Part shown: piece by piece, positions 1-13,600 of the stretch
Layout: every line of letters begins with the position of its first letter
Position numbering within the stretch: position 1 is the first letter of the stretch
DNA from: Morinoia aosen
Lineage: Eukaryota > Arthropoda > Malacostraca > Amphipoda > Talitridae
NCBI GenBank assembly: GCA_030386875.1
Contig: CM059577.1
Span: forward strand, 22,083,038 to 22,147,037
Direction of reading: 5' to 3'
Length of the DNA: 64,000 bases
Position numbers and translations under genes: made by a program
The notes under the pieces: generated by a model
Databases searched by the model: none
Told to the model about the DNA's origin: nothing
What the model saw: only the letters and a program-made list of their open reading frames with translations

Positions 1-1093
1 TCAATAGAAACACATGAACAAAGGTTTGAGTTAGGTAGATCAAAACTAGTTAGATGTTTGTTTAGTCCTATGAGATCAATTCTAAGCCTGGCTATGTCTG
101 ACTCCACTGCTCTGTTCCTATGGGAGTAATACAGGAGAAGGAGATTAGATTTGGAGACACCAATAATAACCTCAGAACCTCAGAAGTTATTCAGCCAGCT
201 ACGATATCTTTCACCAGCTGAAATTGCACATTTACTGCTGAAATCAATATCGAATACCTAATTTTGAGTGTTTCAATGGAAGCTTTTATATGACTTCTGA
301 AGAAGACAATTCAATAACACCAGGACAAAAATTGAAAGAAGCAGTCACAAACAACAAAACACCCATGCAGCCAATAGTGGTTTTAGTCAAACCTGTACAG
401 ATAATCCTGTAAACAAACGCTTCTTCTCAAATAAAATTAAACTGTAAAGCAGTTGCAGCTTCTATTTTTGGAGACAGAGGCTTTGGTAAGATCTCCAGGA
501 ATTTTGGAAGGAGCCTTCTTGTTTTCACAATGAATAGACACTATCAAGACCCTTCAGAGCTGTTGAACATTACTGAGGTCAGGGATAGAAAAAACCCTGG
601 GTTTTTAAAAAACCCTGGGTTTAAAAAAAACCCAACCCACATGTTTTTTTTTGGGTTAAATTGTTTTATTTTAGGTTTGTTTTTTTGGGGCTTCATTGTT
701 TTTTTTTGTAATACCTGTTGTGTTTAAAAGAGTTATTCACACAGCTCCAGTTGTCTCTATTTCAAATTTATACATATACACTAATTGAGTGTATATTGTT
801 ATTTGACTAATTTATTTCAACCTATATATTACATTATATGAAATATTATATTATATGCACATTATATGAATTAAGTTTGTCCATCACTATTACCATTCAT
901 CAATTACCGTATGCATAGAGACACAGCTCTGCAGTCTGCAAAGATATAAGATGTGCAAAAAGAACTGCTATGCTTTTCAATTCATAGTACGTTATTCTAG
1001 CAGCAGTCAGACGCAAGACATGTGAGAGCGAAGCACCATGCAGATTATAAGTAACCACCACAAGCTACTTTAAGCAAGACAGCTGCATATCAC
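1..1093. other. Non-coding flank, no gene recognised
   Basis: No convincing gene is seen on either strand. The only marked structure is at about 588-645, where a palindromic block of the form AAACCCTGGGTTT is repeated twice and followed by AAACCCAACCC. The short open frame around 530-727 spans this block and is low complexity, so it was not called a gene. Confidence 0.5.
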
Positions 1094-1097
1094 TTAA

Positions 1098-2111
1098 GGC
1101 CATCGAACGGTTTTTTCCTTGAAATTTTCAATAAATAAATAAAAATACTTCTGGAGTGAAATAGGCTCTGAGGTTTTAACAGCATGTTTATAACAATCTG
1201 ATAAACATTCATAGCCCATAAAATTTTTGAAATTTATCCATACCCCATTTCCTCCCTCAAAGAGAAATTTCTAAAAAATCCTATTTCTCAGCCAATATTG
1301 TACATAGGTATGATTAGTTTTTTTGTTCGATTCACAATGAACTGGTCGACAAAGTTAAGATCCAGATTTTGATATCGCTTCAAAAAAAAATTTGGGAAGT
1401 TTTGAATTTTTTGTAACTAAATATATTACATTTTAGTTATTACTTTGAATGGCAATAAAAAAAATTCTCTATAACTTATAAAAAAACAACTATGCAGGCT
1501 TATAGTACTTACCTTGATCTTTGCAATGCAAAAAAGATCTCCTCCATAAGTAAAAAACTGTTGGAGATCTACTTGAAAAAGTTGAGCCCTTTTTCCTAAA
1601 AAATGAATTTTTTTGTCGTGCGGCTTCATTTCTCCTACAGTTTTTCACTTATGAAGGAGATCTTTTCAGCATCGTAAAGATAAAGATGAATACTATTAGG
1701 TTGAGATGTAGCTTTTCAGTAAGTTGATTAGAAAATTTTTTGTAACCATTTGAAGAAAAATAATTTTTAATTCAAACATTTTTAAAATTTTTTCTTGAAG
1801 CAATATAAAAAAACGGGATCTTAACTTTGTTGACCAGTTCATTGTGAATCGGATAAAACAAACTAATCATCTCTAGGTACAATATTGGCCGAGAAATAGG
1901 ATTTTTTAGAAATTTCTTTTCGAGTGGGGTGGGAAGGGGGTGGGGTGGGGTGGGGTGGGAAGGGGGGTATGGGTATATTTAAAAATTTTATGGGCTATGA
2001 ATGTTTATTAGATTGTTATAAACATGCTTGTAAAACCTCAGAGCCTATTTCGCTCCAGAAGTATTTTTATTTACTTTTTGAAAATTTTGAGGAAAAAACC
2101 GTTCGATGGTC
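1098..2111. mobile_element. 1.0-kb foldback transposon with TTAA target duplication
   Basis: The ends are inverted: GGCCATCGAACGG at 1098 and its near-exact complement ending at 2111. Both are flanked by TTAA (1094-1097 and 2112-2115). The inverted similarity continues inward for about 290-320 bp per arm (for example the GTTCATTGTGAAT-type block near 1330 and 1835). A second inverted pair lies in the centre around 1525-1565 and 1635-1680. No transposase is seen. TTAA duplication is typical of piggyBac and Kolobok superfamilies, so a non-autonomous relative is inferred. The right arm carries a G-rich expansion at about 1924-1968 that the left arm lacks. Confidence 0.75.
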
Positions 2112-2115
2112 TTAA

Positions 2116-4574
2116 CAGCCATGCTGTCAACAACTTGAGGAACCATCTGGGTAGAAATCGGGATAAGTGTTGATTTTCTGTTTTTATATGTATATTATAG
2201 AGGATTTTCTTGCGCTTCCATTGGTACTTTCCGCTTACGTCTACTCCGAATGGTACGCCCACCAGAGGGGGGAAAGTGATGGGGGTGGCGTGACCTTGAC
2301 CCCTCCCCCCTCATTATTGGGGGTCAATTGAGCGTGTTTCTTTGCGGCAATGGCAATAGAGTTTGTTCACGGGCTACTCGAAGTGCTTTCATTATTCAAA
2401 CAAAACATTCTAATGCTGAGTAAAAATTTTTGATAATTTTTTACAATTTTAGAATTTAGCTGTTCTGCAGTAGCCATGATACTGCAGCTTTCTCATAGCT
2501 CAAGCAGCTGCAGTATCATAGCTACGGCTATGGGAAGCACACCAAACCAAAAGACTTAAAAAGAGCTACAAAACAGAGGAGTTGACTTGAAAAAAAATGT
2601 ATTTTGGTTGCCAAAAAAAATTCAAAAAAGTGGTTGTTTTGAAGAACTACACGTATTGTGTTTTGATGTAGAATTTTTCCAAGAGTTCCAGAGCTACAGC
2701 AATGTAAATTATATCAATCAAAAGGGCTTGAAAAGAGCTACAAAGGCTAAAGAGTTCATTGTAGAAAACCCCTAGTTCAAAAGATAGGAAGAAAAATTTT
2801 TTTTTGTGTGAAAAACAGTTTTTTTTGGAGACTTGATAATAGGTTTCTCAAATGTATTTTCTTCCACAATTTTAGAGCTACAAGAATGGTTTATATACCA
2901 TTCGATAGGACTTAGCAAGATGTATCCATACGCAATAACATTCTTTGATACATCTATTATTTTGAAAATTACACGACATAAAAAAAATGAAAAAAGGTCA
3001 CATTTTATTTAAATTCCCAAAATCCACAAAAAAAATTTTGAAATTCCCTATTGCATATGGTTATATAGACATATAAGCAATCTAAAAATGAAGTACTGGT
3101 TCTGTAACTTCAAAATTGCAGAAGAAATAGATTTAAAAAAAACCTATTTTATTGTATTTTTCGAAAAATAAAAAAAAATCCAGTGCAGATACAAAAATTT
3201 TGTCCAAGTAACAAAGGATTTTTGCATCATTTCACACCTACTATGACAATTTCATTAAAATCCATCCGTAAATAACAGACTTTTATTTTTACTCAGACGG
3301 TGTCCTTAATTAAGTGCACTGGGCAGAATAGAAGGGGACACTTTCTTATTAATCTAGAATGCAATCTTATGATAAATTCAATGCTCATCTGAATTAAAGT
3401 AAAGATAGAGAAATGCTGGAGAGCAAGTTACATGTAAAAAAATCACACCGCAATGGATTCTAGCTCAGGCATAAATAAAGCAATGGATAGTATTCAGAAA
3501 TTGCAAATCACACACTATACATAGTATGCATAGTGCAAAAGGAATTTCTATACATTCAAGTCTTAGCCCTCCAATCAGTGGTAGTATTGGTTCCCCAATT
3601 TTTAACATAGGGGCTTCTCACTTGCAAGTCAATTTTGATAGAGATATAAAAAAATGACTAAATTCTGGATATTGTTCAAGTGATAGTGAGCTCAAGCAGA
3701 CAGTTGTGCTAATTGGAACAGTAAGTGTTGTGAATCCTCTTAAAATATTATTAGATCCACCATAATTTGCCTAGAGATTTGCTAACAATGCATTTGGGGA
3801 TGTAAGCATAAAGAAAATAAGGACATTAGAAGGGGGGATATCTTTTCATTATAAGTGAATAACTTGCATCAGTCCAAACAATGAGACTGAATAGCTCCAA
3901 AAATTTTTATAACTGCAGGAAAAATGATCAATTCAACCCTACATATATACCCTACAGAGATAAGTTTGTGCATGGAGTAATAAGTAACATAATTGTAACA
4001 AATGACTTTGAAAAAGAATGCCTTTAAAATGAATATGGCAATCCTCAAAATTTTGACCACATGTCTACTTTAAAAGTCAAGAGCTTGTTTCCTCACAATT
4101 AGAACAAGTGTCAGCAATGTAATATTACCAATATGTTTGAAAGTTAGATTATTTTTATTCGATGTGCAGCATTATGTTTTTAAATTCCACACATTGCTTC
4201 AGTTCCCAAATATTGGGACTCAAGAATGCAAAGACAAACTTTAATTTCTTCAATATGGAGAAAACCAAGATTTGAGTGCTAGGCTGATGATTGCTGTTTT
4301 ATAGTTGGTATTTTTCTGCCGTGCTTATTTTCAGCCATCAGCAATTGATACATGAATTGAAAATTTCTAGGAGGCTCTTCATTAAAATGATCAAAGAAAA
4401 AACCTTTTTTTAATCTTGAATGTGTGCTAAAGTATATTAAGGTAGATTGTTGGTACTAATAAATATATTACATACACATAACCATTGAAGTACAGATCTC
4501 ACTCACTTGAAATTATTGCTGAAATAGATTTGTTCATCTTGCATGTACATACAATATTTTGTCTTCATTTTCAG
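2116..4574. other. Non-coding region upstream of ADHFE1
   Basis: No gene is recognised. There is a near-perfect 20-bp hairpin at 2470-2525, and four dispersed copies of the motif GAGCTACA (near 2562, 2691, 2735 and 2876), suggesting an old degenerate repeat. The last bases form a pyrimidine tract and TTTTCAG, a probable 3' splice site just before the ADHFE1 start codon. An untranslated first exon and the promoter should therefore lie in or upstream of this stretch, but none could be identified. Confidence 0.5.
2470..2525. repeat. 20-bp inverted repeat hairpin
   Basis: Arms at 2470-2489 and 2506-2525 pair with a single mismatch around a 16-nt loop and are centred on ATGATACTGCAGCT. It could be a small foldback element or a hairpin RNA. 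Nothing else supports either reading. Confidence 0.5.
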
Positions 4575-4589
4575 AATAACTTTCAAACA

Positions 4590-4642
4590 ATGGCTGGACG
4601 ATCTCAGGTTGTCAGCTTGCTTAGATCTATTGCATCCTCAAC
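4590..4642 (+). CDS. ADHFE1: ADHFE1 coding exon 1
   Basis: Encodes residues 1-18, [17 protein letters not shown]-, rich in arginine and serine without acids, as expected for a mitochondrial presequence. The donor is AC|GTGAGT (phase 2). Fifteen untranslated nt (4575-4589) separate the ATG from the TTTTCAG acceptor, so at least one upstream untranslated exon or a spliced leader is implied. Confidence 0.9.
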
Positions 4643-7600
4643 GTGAGTATACTTAGATTATTATTTAAAATCTTACTCAAAAGTAGTGATCAATATGGAC
4701 AATATGTTCATATTTGACATCATGGAGTATGTCTTTCTTTGAATAAATGACCTACCAGGATTGTCATTCTGTTTTTTTCCCAAGCTAATTCCCACTGTTA
4801 GAATTATTTAGTATTCTGTTTGTTTCAGAATAATTTTTATTTACATGCTATTCATGACCTGCTAGGAGCACCTTCAAAATACTATCCTTGTTGCTACAGG
4901 TAATTCAGTCAAATTATATTGTAAGCAGCATAGTTAGTTCAATTTTGGTTAAATAATTAAATATTTGAGTGTTGTGCATGAATTAAAAAATAGGTAAAAC
5001 AGAATTCAAATTGCAGTTTATTTTATATATTGTCTTTGTATATGACATATGTTTATTTGTAGTTCGTAATGGATCATAATTGAAGAAAATATTATCTTTT
5101 TTGAGTAGTAGATTAGAGCATGCTTCATGATTAGTGGGGCTACCTAATGGCAAACAACATAGTCATTAATTAATAAAGTGAAGGTCAAATTAATAGGTTA
5201 GGAAAAAGGCACAGCATGTATTTCTTGTAAGCCTCATAAAATTTTACATAGAGAATTTGAAGCTAATCTAGCGGATAATTTGTTTCCCCATAACCTAGGA
5301 GCAGAAAAATACGGGTACTCATCCTGTTGCATTTTCTTAGGTGCCGTTGCCCTGCCCACTCCAGCGGTGCCCTGGCCCACTCAACCACTGCAAAGCCAGA
5401 CACTGACTATGCATTTGAGGTTCTCTAGTTCTTATTTACTCTAAGTTTTGTTTTTTTTGTGATTACTAACGGAGTATGGAATAGGCTTAGGGCTAGTTGA
5501 TTTGGTCTCTCCTTTGCTGTCAAACTAATGCCACCTAAGGGATTCTCTTAGGGTTACCTCATCTATAGATGCAGATGCTTCCTGGACTTCTCCCGGGGAC
5601 CATTTTCTTTTCTTTCAATTTTCATACCATTTGTGCTTTCTCTTTTCTGTTTTTTCTTCCTGTTTTCTAAGCTTGCTATTTCTGTGCGCACAGTATTCTG
5701 TGCAGAACGCTTTGCGAAAAGATTCCTCGACAGAGAAAAAGAAAGAAATTGAAGAGAAAAGCAGTTGATAAGAAAATTAGAATTGATTTCAAAATATCTC
5801 AAGATTATGATCCTTACTTGATAAATGTATATGGGTGTCATAAATGCCCTTGTGAATGTCAATGTTGGTAGAAAACAATGGGGTAAAAACTTGAAAATGA
5901 AGCCATAATCATGTTGTTTTAAGTTTGATAAAGCTTATAAATATATTTAATAATGAAAAATATTAAGACAGTGCTACATTAATGTAAAAAACTTTTTACT
6001 ATCTCCTACACTGTAATGAGTTTGGGCTTCTGTGATATCAGGGAATTATATAATGAAGGTATACTGGGCCCCTCAGGGGGATACAACTATTGTATCTATG
6101 GGAATTAGCGCTCCCAGGGGAAAAATGTGAGGGCCCGAGCTGAGAGTTAGGTAGGCCTTCTTTTTGTTGAAATAAAATGTTTTTTGTTATGTTAGGGACC
6201 AACTTATTTTGGTTCACTACTGTCCTGTTTTTCAGCACCTCTGACTTTCTTCTTCAACTTTTATCTTATTTCATGAACTTCTTTCCCATCTTACTGTTTC
6301 TATGCCCCTTCTGCATAGATTCCTCATTTTCTAATCTCCATACTAAATGGTGCCTTCCTCCTTCCTCTCTTCGATACGCTCTATTTTTGCAGCGGTTAGG
6401 GAGGCTTAAACCAACTTATAATCTAATCTAATCGAAGGTATACTGGGTGAAAATTAATAATTATAGTTTCAATACTATAAAGTTAACCTGTCAGAAGTCT
6501 GAAATTTATTTTCTTTTTGAGCTTACATGTTAAAATAATGCTAAGTAAACTGCCTCACAGAACAGGCTCTAAACCCAACAACAAATTTGATATTTCTTAC
6601 ATAAATAATGACAGGAACAAGGAAAGAAATAGTTCTATAAAGTCCATAATAAAGGGATTTTTTGCTCTCTTTGATTACTTTTGTTGTGGCTATGAACTTT
6701 CAAACTGATATTAAATAATTAGATTACAAACTTGCATTGTGTAAGTAATTTTTAAAGTTGTGTGTTGATTACTTTTTTTAGCTTAACTTTTCATAGTAGC
6801 CTGATAGTGCTTAGTACTTTGGTATGATTTGTAACATTATTTTGAATAATTTTGAATTTACCCTCCTTAATGCAGGGTAAGACCAGGTTAGTGGATGGCA
6901 TCACTAATATTTGTGTTTTTTTTCATGTAAAAAATATGAAATGTAATTTATTTTTCATTTATTGTTTTATTACTAGGTAGGTAATAAATTTTAGATACCT
7001 TCCTTTCAAAGCTGTTTCTAGCCATAGGTATAAATCCATATCTTTAGTCATGTAGGCATAAACACTGTCCTATTTTCAATGTACCTATTTTATTACACAT
7101 TTATTCTAAATTCTTGTACTACATTTATTGTGCCTGAGAGGTCCTAATGTGTTATGTCTTGTTTTCTTAGTTTTCATGTATTGTTTTCATTTCAGATGGC
7201 TTGTTCCAACATCCGCTATGGGCCCGGAGTGACGTCAGAACTAGGCATGGATGTAGAGGCACTCGGCTCAAAAAATGTCATGGTCATGACTGATAAAAAT
7301 GTAGCCAAGCTTCCCGCCATGACTAAAGCCCTGGACAGTCTTTCAAGCAGAAAGATAAATTTTACTGTCTTCGATGATGTCAGAGTAGAGCCAACCAATG
7401 AGAGGTTAGCATGTGTCAGCTGTAATATCTGTGCATGTAGTGGTATATATGATATGCTAGTTCAGAAATGCTATCAATTTCTGAGTGACGCTTATATAAA
7501 CCTCAACTTTCAAATATGATTTGAAATTAGTTCTAGTTATTTAACTAGTATTATCCACGAGTCAAGTTCTGAAAAACCTGGACTTATCGGGACCCACTTA

Positions 7601-10600
7601 AGTTGAGGCTGATGATCTTGCGATGTGGGCTCCCAGCAGTCGCTGATTAAGGGCGCTGCGGAGAGGGTTTGGGGCCAGTGGCTGACCAGCTGAGTCAGTC
7701 AGAAGGCTTAAGTGCTTTTAAGAGGTCATGGCGTATGTGCTCCATGCATTGTCCTCCGTGTTCTCTCAGGCAGGTGTGGCTGCAGCAGCAGTAGTGTTGT
7801 GCGACTGTGCGTCAGTTGAATTGTGCAGAAAGTGTTCTGTGGGTAGGCGGTGGTTGTAAAAGGCGTGGAGGAAACCACGAGTAGCGAGTACAAAAGTGCA
7901 GCGGGGCTGCGGAAGAAGCTTACTCGCTCACGAGCAGTTAGGCTGCAAGTATTTTCGAGGTGAGTGAGTGCACGGTTAGCTGGGCTGCACGTGCACAGTG
8001 TGTGTGCGTGGCGGAGCTATGTTTTCGAGCCTGGTATAATTTAGTTTTTCAAGCACAGGTATATTACCTGGAGATCATTTCTAATGGTACTTTTGAAGCT
8101 GATCCGAAAAGGGAATACATGTTTTATCAATTGAGTTGTCGAATACTTCTGAGCGCTTCACTCAGCTGGTTCCCCATTTTTGAACTAGCCACTGTAGTGC
8201 AATTTGGTTGTGTATACAACTGGTCATACCTCATTTATACTGGAATAAACTTTTTTAGTGGAGAGTTTTTCTGAATTAAAAGGGTTACAATGCTACTTGC
8301 TCCACTTCTGCAAACTCTATCTCAGCTTCACGATTAAAAGAGTCTGTGATTTGTGCTGTTGACTGGCTATGGTTGGTCTTATACGTATAACACTTTGCCT
8401 GTGACGTGACCCACCGGTGGTCACTGAGGGAATTTTCACAATGCTGCTGACCAACCACCTGCAGTCACTAACTCAATTTTTATGAATACTTAATGAAAGC
8501 ACGATCCAGTTCATGCTTGCTATTTTCAAAATTGTTTAATACAATTGAGTTTAAATTTGAATTGAATATTGAATTTCAACTTAACCCATTGCAGGAAACG
8601 TGTTAATGGTCGAGTTTCCAATGTGTTATTGGTAGCATCAGTGTACAAGGCCATTTGTTTTTTCTTTTTACGGTGTTACGAATGTTTAAACAATGGTTAT
8701 AGGTGCATCTTCTTTGTAAAGCTACCTTTTTGCTTAACATTATATTGCCGCTGTTGCCTGTACATTTAGTTGATATACTGTATCTTTACCTTCTGTGTTT
8801 AACATTGTCATCATAGTGTTGAAGCAGAATATTGAGCACTCTGATTGTGGTACATTGGAGACATATACTTTGCTGAGCTGAAGTTATTTTCTCATAGTTT
8901 TGCTCTGTGAATGTTAGTGTTTGGCCTTACGACGCATCATTGAAACCGTGCCTGAGGAGCTAAGGTCAAACTTTTCTAATGAGAATTTAGCTTCAAATGA
9001 GCTACAGACCAAATATTTGGAAGGATTATTGGCTTGGGCATTTGATTGCATTTGAAATGTAACTCAGGTACACCTGGTTCAGTGTGATGTTCACTTCTGT
9101 GGGATAAACCAATAATCTTTGAAATGCATGAAATAGTAACATGTGGATCACATCCTAGTAATAACTGCTAAATAGAAGACACCGTACCTGTGAATCTCCC
9201 GAATTTTTCTTTCGTTTTTAAGAAGCAAAGAATTTACTGTCAAACCTTCCTACTGTGAGGCGACTATTGCACATGTGAAACACCCAAGTTTTATTTCTTC
9301 TTTAAGTGGCAAATAATTTACTCTGGAACATTGGCCAGCTTTGAGGCGGCCATTGTGCAGGCGCGTGCTGGCCAGTACGACGCGTACGTGGCTGTGGGAG
9401 GCGGGTCTGTGATAGACACGTGCAAGGCTGCGTGCCTCTATGCTGCCGACCCTGATGCTGAGTTTCTCGACTACGTCAACGCCCCCATCGGCAAGGGCAA
9501 GAGCGTCACTGTCAAGCTGGCGCCTCTTATAGCTGGTGGGTGCGGGGAGTTTGTTCTTTGCTCTCACTGTAGCTGGGAGGTGGTTCTGTGCTCTCACTAG
9601 CTGGGAGGTGATTCTCTGCTCTCACTGTAGCTGGGAGGTGGTTCTGTGCTCTCACTGTAGCTGGGAGGTGTTCCCTATCCTCACTGTAGTTGATAGGTGG
9701 TTCCCTACCTTCACTGTAGCTGGGAGGTGTTACCTTCCCTCACTATAGCTGGGTGGTGTTCCCGACCCTCACTGTAGCTGGGAGGTGATTCCCTACCCTC
9801 ACTGTAGCTGGGAGGTGTTCCCTACCCTCACTGTAGCTGGAAAGTGTTCCCTTCCCTCACTATAGCTGGGAGGTGTTCCCTACACTCTCTGTAGCTAGGA
9901 GGTGTTCCCTACCCTCACTGTAGCTGGGAGGTGTTCCCTACCCTCACTGTAGCTGGGAGGTTTTCCCTACCCTCACTGTAGCTGGGAGGTGTTCCCTACC
10001 CTCACTGTAGCTGGAAAGTGTTCCCTTCCCTCACTATAGCTAGGAGGTGTTCCCTACCCTCACTGTAGCTGGGAGGTGTTCCCTACCCTCACTGTAGCTG
10101 GGAGGTGTTCCCTACCTTCATTTGTGCATCGTTGGCAGCACTATGGTGCAATTGTGAGTAGCTCGTTTATTGTAAGTAGCTCGAGCGGGAGCAGGGAAGT
10201 GCTGTCAAATTTCTGGAGTGTTTCCTTTCTCGGAGTTCGTGGTAATTTGTTACGAAGTTTTTTAGGTTAAACTTATCTAATGACTAAGTGCTGTGCACCT
10301 CTAGTTCTGGCTGTATAGATCAGGGGTGTTTAACTCTGAACTTAAGCTGCTTTATGTAAATATATTGGAAGGAACATTTTTCTAATGGGTTGAGAGTTGA
10401 TATAAAAAAGAGTTTCAAGTCTATCTGACACAAGACCGGCCTTTTGATTGGTATGTAACTACAGATTCGGGGGCTTCTTCAGAACCATTAATGTGTCAAG
10501 TTGTGGCAGGTAAATCACATGAAGTCTATGCTAAGAAGAAAATGAAGTCTCATTTCCCTCATAGGGATACAACTATTGAATCCATGGGGCTTAGCGCTCC

Positions 10601-13600
10601 CGGTAGAAGTGCTAAATTGCTGTGAGGTCCTGAACAAAAGATTAGGTAGGCCTTCCTTTTGATGAAATTGAATAGGTTTCTTGTTATGTTACGAACTTTT
10701 CTTTTAGTTCACTGCTGTTATATTTTCAGCACGTGCTACTTTCCTCTTCAACTTTTATCTGGTTTCTTAAACTTAATTTCCTGTTTTTATGCACCTTCTG
10801 CACAGATTCCGCGTTCCTTCAACTCCATACTGAATAGTGCCTTTTTCCTTCGCTTCTTTGGAACGTCTTTCTTGCGGTTCAGGGAGCTTAAGGTGATCAT
10901 CCCAGTTGTTCAACTTTTTTTGTGCCATTCGTTTGAAAATTGGCCAGTATATGTAATTTTTGAAAGTAAACTTACTTTACTCGTGTCCCTTCTTCGATTT
11001 AGGCCTTAGTTTTTTTACAAAAAATAAGTGTTTTGGTACATTTTTATGTAAATTTCAAGTTGTATCTCCTCATTGAGTTTTGATGCTAGAACAAAACCAA
11101 AGGCAGTTTTAGAATCCTTGAAGTATTGCTAACCATAAAATGGCGCGTTATTTTAGCATTTTGAAAAAAAATGAGTGTGATAAGCGATATTTTATGATTA
11201 TATAAAAAATTTTTTGGGGGCTTATAAACTTTTTTTTTCTCAAATTTGGCAAAAAGGCTTCATTTTATTGCTAAAAATTTTCCAAGGATTCTAAAACTGT
11301 TTTTGGTTTTGTTTTAGCATCAAAACTCAATGAGGAGATACAGTTTGAATGTGAAAGTTGTTTCTTTTAGAATATAAGCCAAAACAAAATTTTTTGGTGA
11401 AGAGTAATATAATGGACAATTTATGTAATTAAATGCAGTTTTAATTTTTGTTTCGATAATTTCCATGCATAACTTCATATTCACACTGTGAATTGTGATT
11501 TCCAAACAAAAAATTTTTTTATTTTTCAAAATTATGAAATTTTTTATTTTCAGTCTGATTCCTATGAAATTTTACTATAATATATAACATTTGAAAAGAA
11601 ACAATTCCTTCTATTAATTTTGTTGATTCAGGCGTTAGTTTTTGTAAAAATTGGACATATTGTTTTTTTTAGTTCATTTTTATGGTTATTTCAACCCGTA
11701 TCTCCTCATTGAGTTTTTATGCTAGAACAAAACCAAAGACAGTTTTAGAATCCTTGAAACACATCTAACAAAAGTAAATTTTCAAATTATCCATTTCCCG
11801 TTTTGTTTTTTCGGTAATGCCATGAAATTTTAGGACCAAATAGTCCACCACCTAAGGGTCCTTTTCCAACAAAAACATGAAAAATGACCATCAGAGCGAC
11901 AGGGGCCTGGGATGATCACCTTAAACTAAACTATCATCTAATCCGAACAAAATCTCACTACAGCAAGCAGGTTGAATTAATTTTTCTTTTGCAGTTCCGA
12001 CGACTGCGGGAACTGGCAGCGAGACAACAGGCGTAGCCATCTTTGACCACGTGCCCTTGGGGGCTAAGACGGGCATTGCCAACCGGGCACTACGCCCCCT
12101 GCTGGGGATTGTGGACCCCCTCCACACCCTGACCATGCCCACCTCGGTGGCCACCTACAGTGGGTATGCTACCTCATCCACTTTGTGTCAGGCCATTGTA
12201 CAGGAAACGAGGTAAAGTCATTTCTATGGAGAATAAACAAAATTCCCGTGCTCTTGTTTGGCAAGCCAATAGAAAGGATTCATTTCAAACACACTTGGTG
12301 ACGTCACGATTGCGACGCGTCGGTAAGCCAATAGCAGTGCCAGATTTGTGTATAGTAGTGTTGTTAGATGCAATATGATCCCTGCTATTGGTTCGTTGCC
12401 GTGACGCCAGCATTGCCACACGGTTGACGAAAAAAAGACAGGGTTGCCGCTAACTTGTTTCTTTTACCTTGCATCTGGCATTCAGGTGCATTTGCTACAT
12501 CTTCGGCGGACATTTGGTTGCGTTTGAGGTATCAAGGGGACATGTGCTATTAGGCTGTATATGTGTGTGATTTCGACGTTATTCTACTTGTGCATGCGGG
12601 AATAAAGTGCTGATAAGTGTGTAACTTGTCTGACTTCAGGAACAAAGTAATGTTCCCTGCACTTTTAAATCTTTTCCACTATTTAGGAAAAATCTTCCAA
12701 ACAGCATAAGGCAGCGTGTTCAAAACGTTTATACACAGTTCGTCACAGCGCGGCATGTATTGATACATTTTTCAGTGAATTCGGGAAATTTAAAAAAGGT
12801 ATCATAAAATGTTGGCAAGGATTAAGCACGAATATTGATTATTGATAAGTACTAACTTCACTGAAAGGGAAATCTATTGTAGTTTTTTTGAGTTTTTCAT
12901 TTTAAAGACCAGCACTTGAATGATGGTTTTTTACTGCAGTTATGCGTTGTGAAAATAGCTTGATGTCGCAAAGTATTCGTGTTTAAGAAGCTCAGGACTA
13001 AATTTTTAAAAGAAAAATTTTATATCGACGTCTATTCTTTAGCAAAAAAAAATGGCTGATCCTACATCTTTCATAGAATTTGTACACAGAAAAATCATAC
13101 CAAATGAATTTTGGGATAATTATTTGCAGTGTTTGTACATTTTTTGCACGTTTATTACATGTTTTAGTATTACCTGTTTTATTCATATTTCAAGTGAAAG
13201 CACCTATAGGGTGGTTTGAAGGTACGTTCAAATATCACCTAGAATTGCAGCTCAAAACGCTGGAATGATGCAGGCATCATTGGTAAGTTGAGTTACGATG
13301 CCAGCTGTTCGGCATGCCATCTTAAGTGCTCCTGGACTGAAAACCCGGTCACAATTTTAAGTCTTCTTCATCTTTCTGTAATCTCTACAGTGTCACTTCC
13401 TAGGTGATGCAGAGTAGATAGAATGAAAAATATAGAATATATAAAATAGAAATTGTAGAAAATGGCCAGAGAAACTAGCCAAGTGGGCTCTACTCAGGTT
13501 GCCCTAAAGTCCAGTCAGACACCAATCAAGTTCTGATGTAAGTCCATACGTGGCAGCAGTACGCGTTACACGTGATAGCTGTACACGTGACAACAGGACC

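Noticed and set aside
9331-9600. Separate short gene continuing past ADHFE1 exon 4 into the minisatellite
   Set aside because: The open frame beyond 9535 is intron repeat. The donor and family alignment end the exon at 9535.
10319-10345. hAT-type start CAGGGGTGTTTAAC
   Set aside because: No partner terminus or 8-bp duplication was found nearby.
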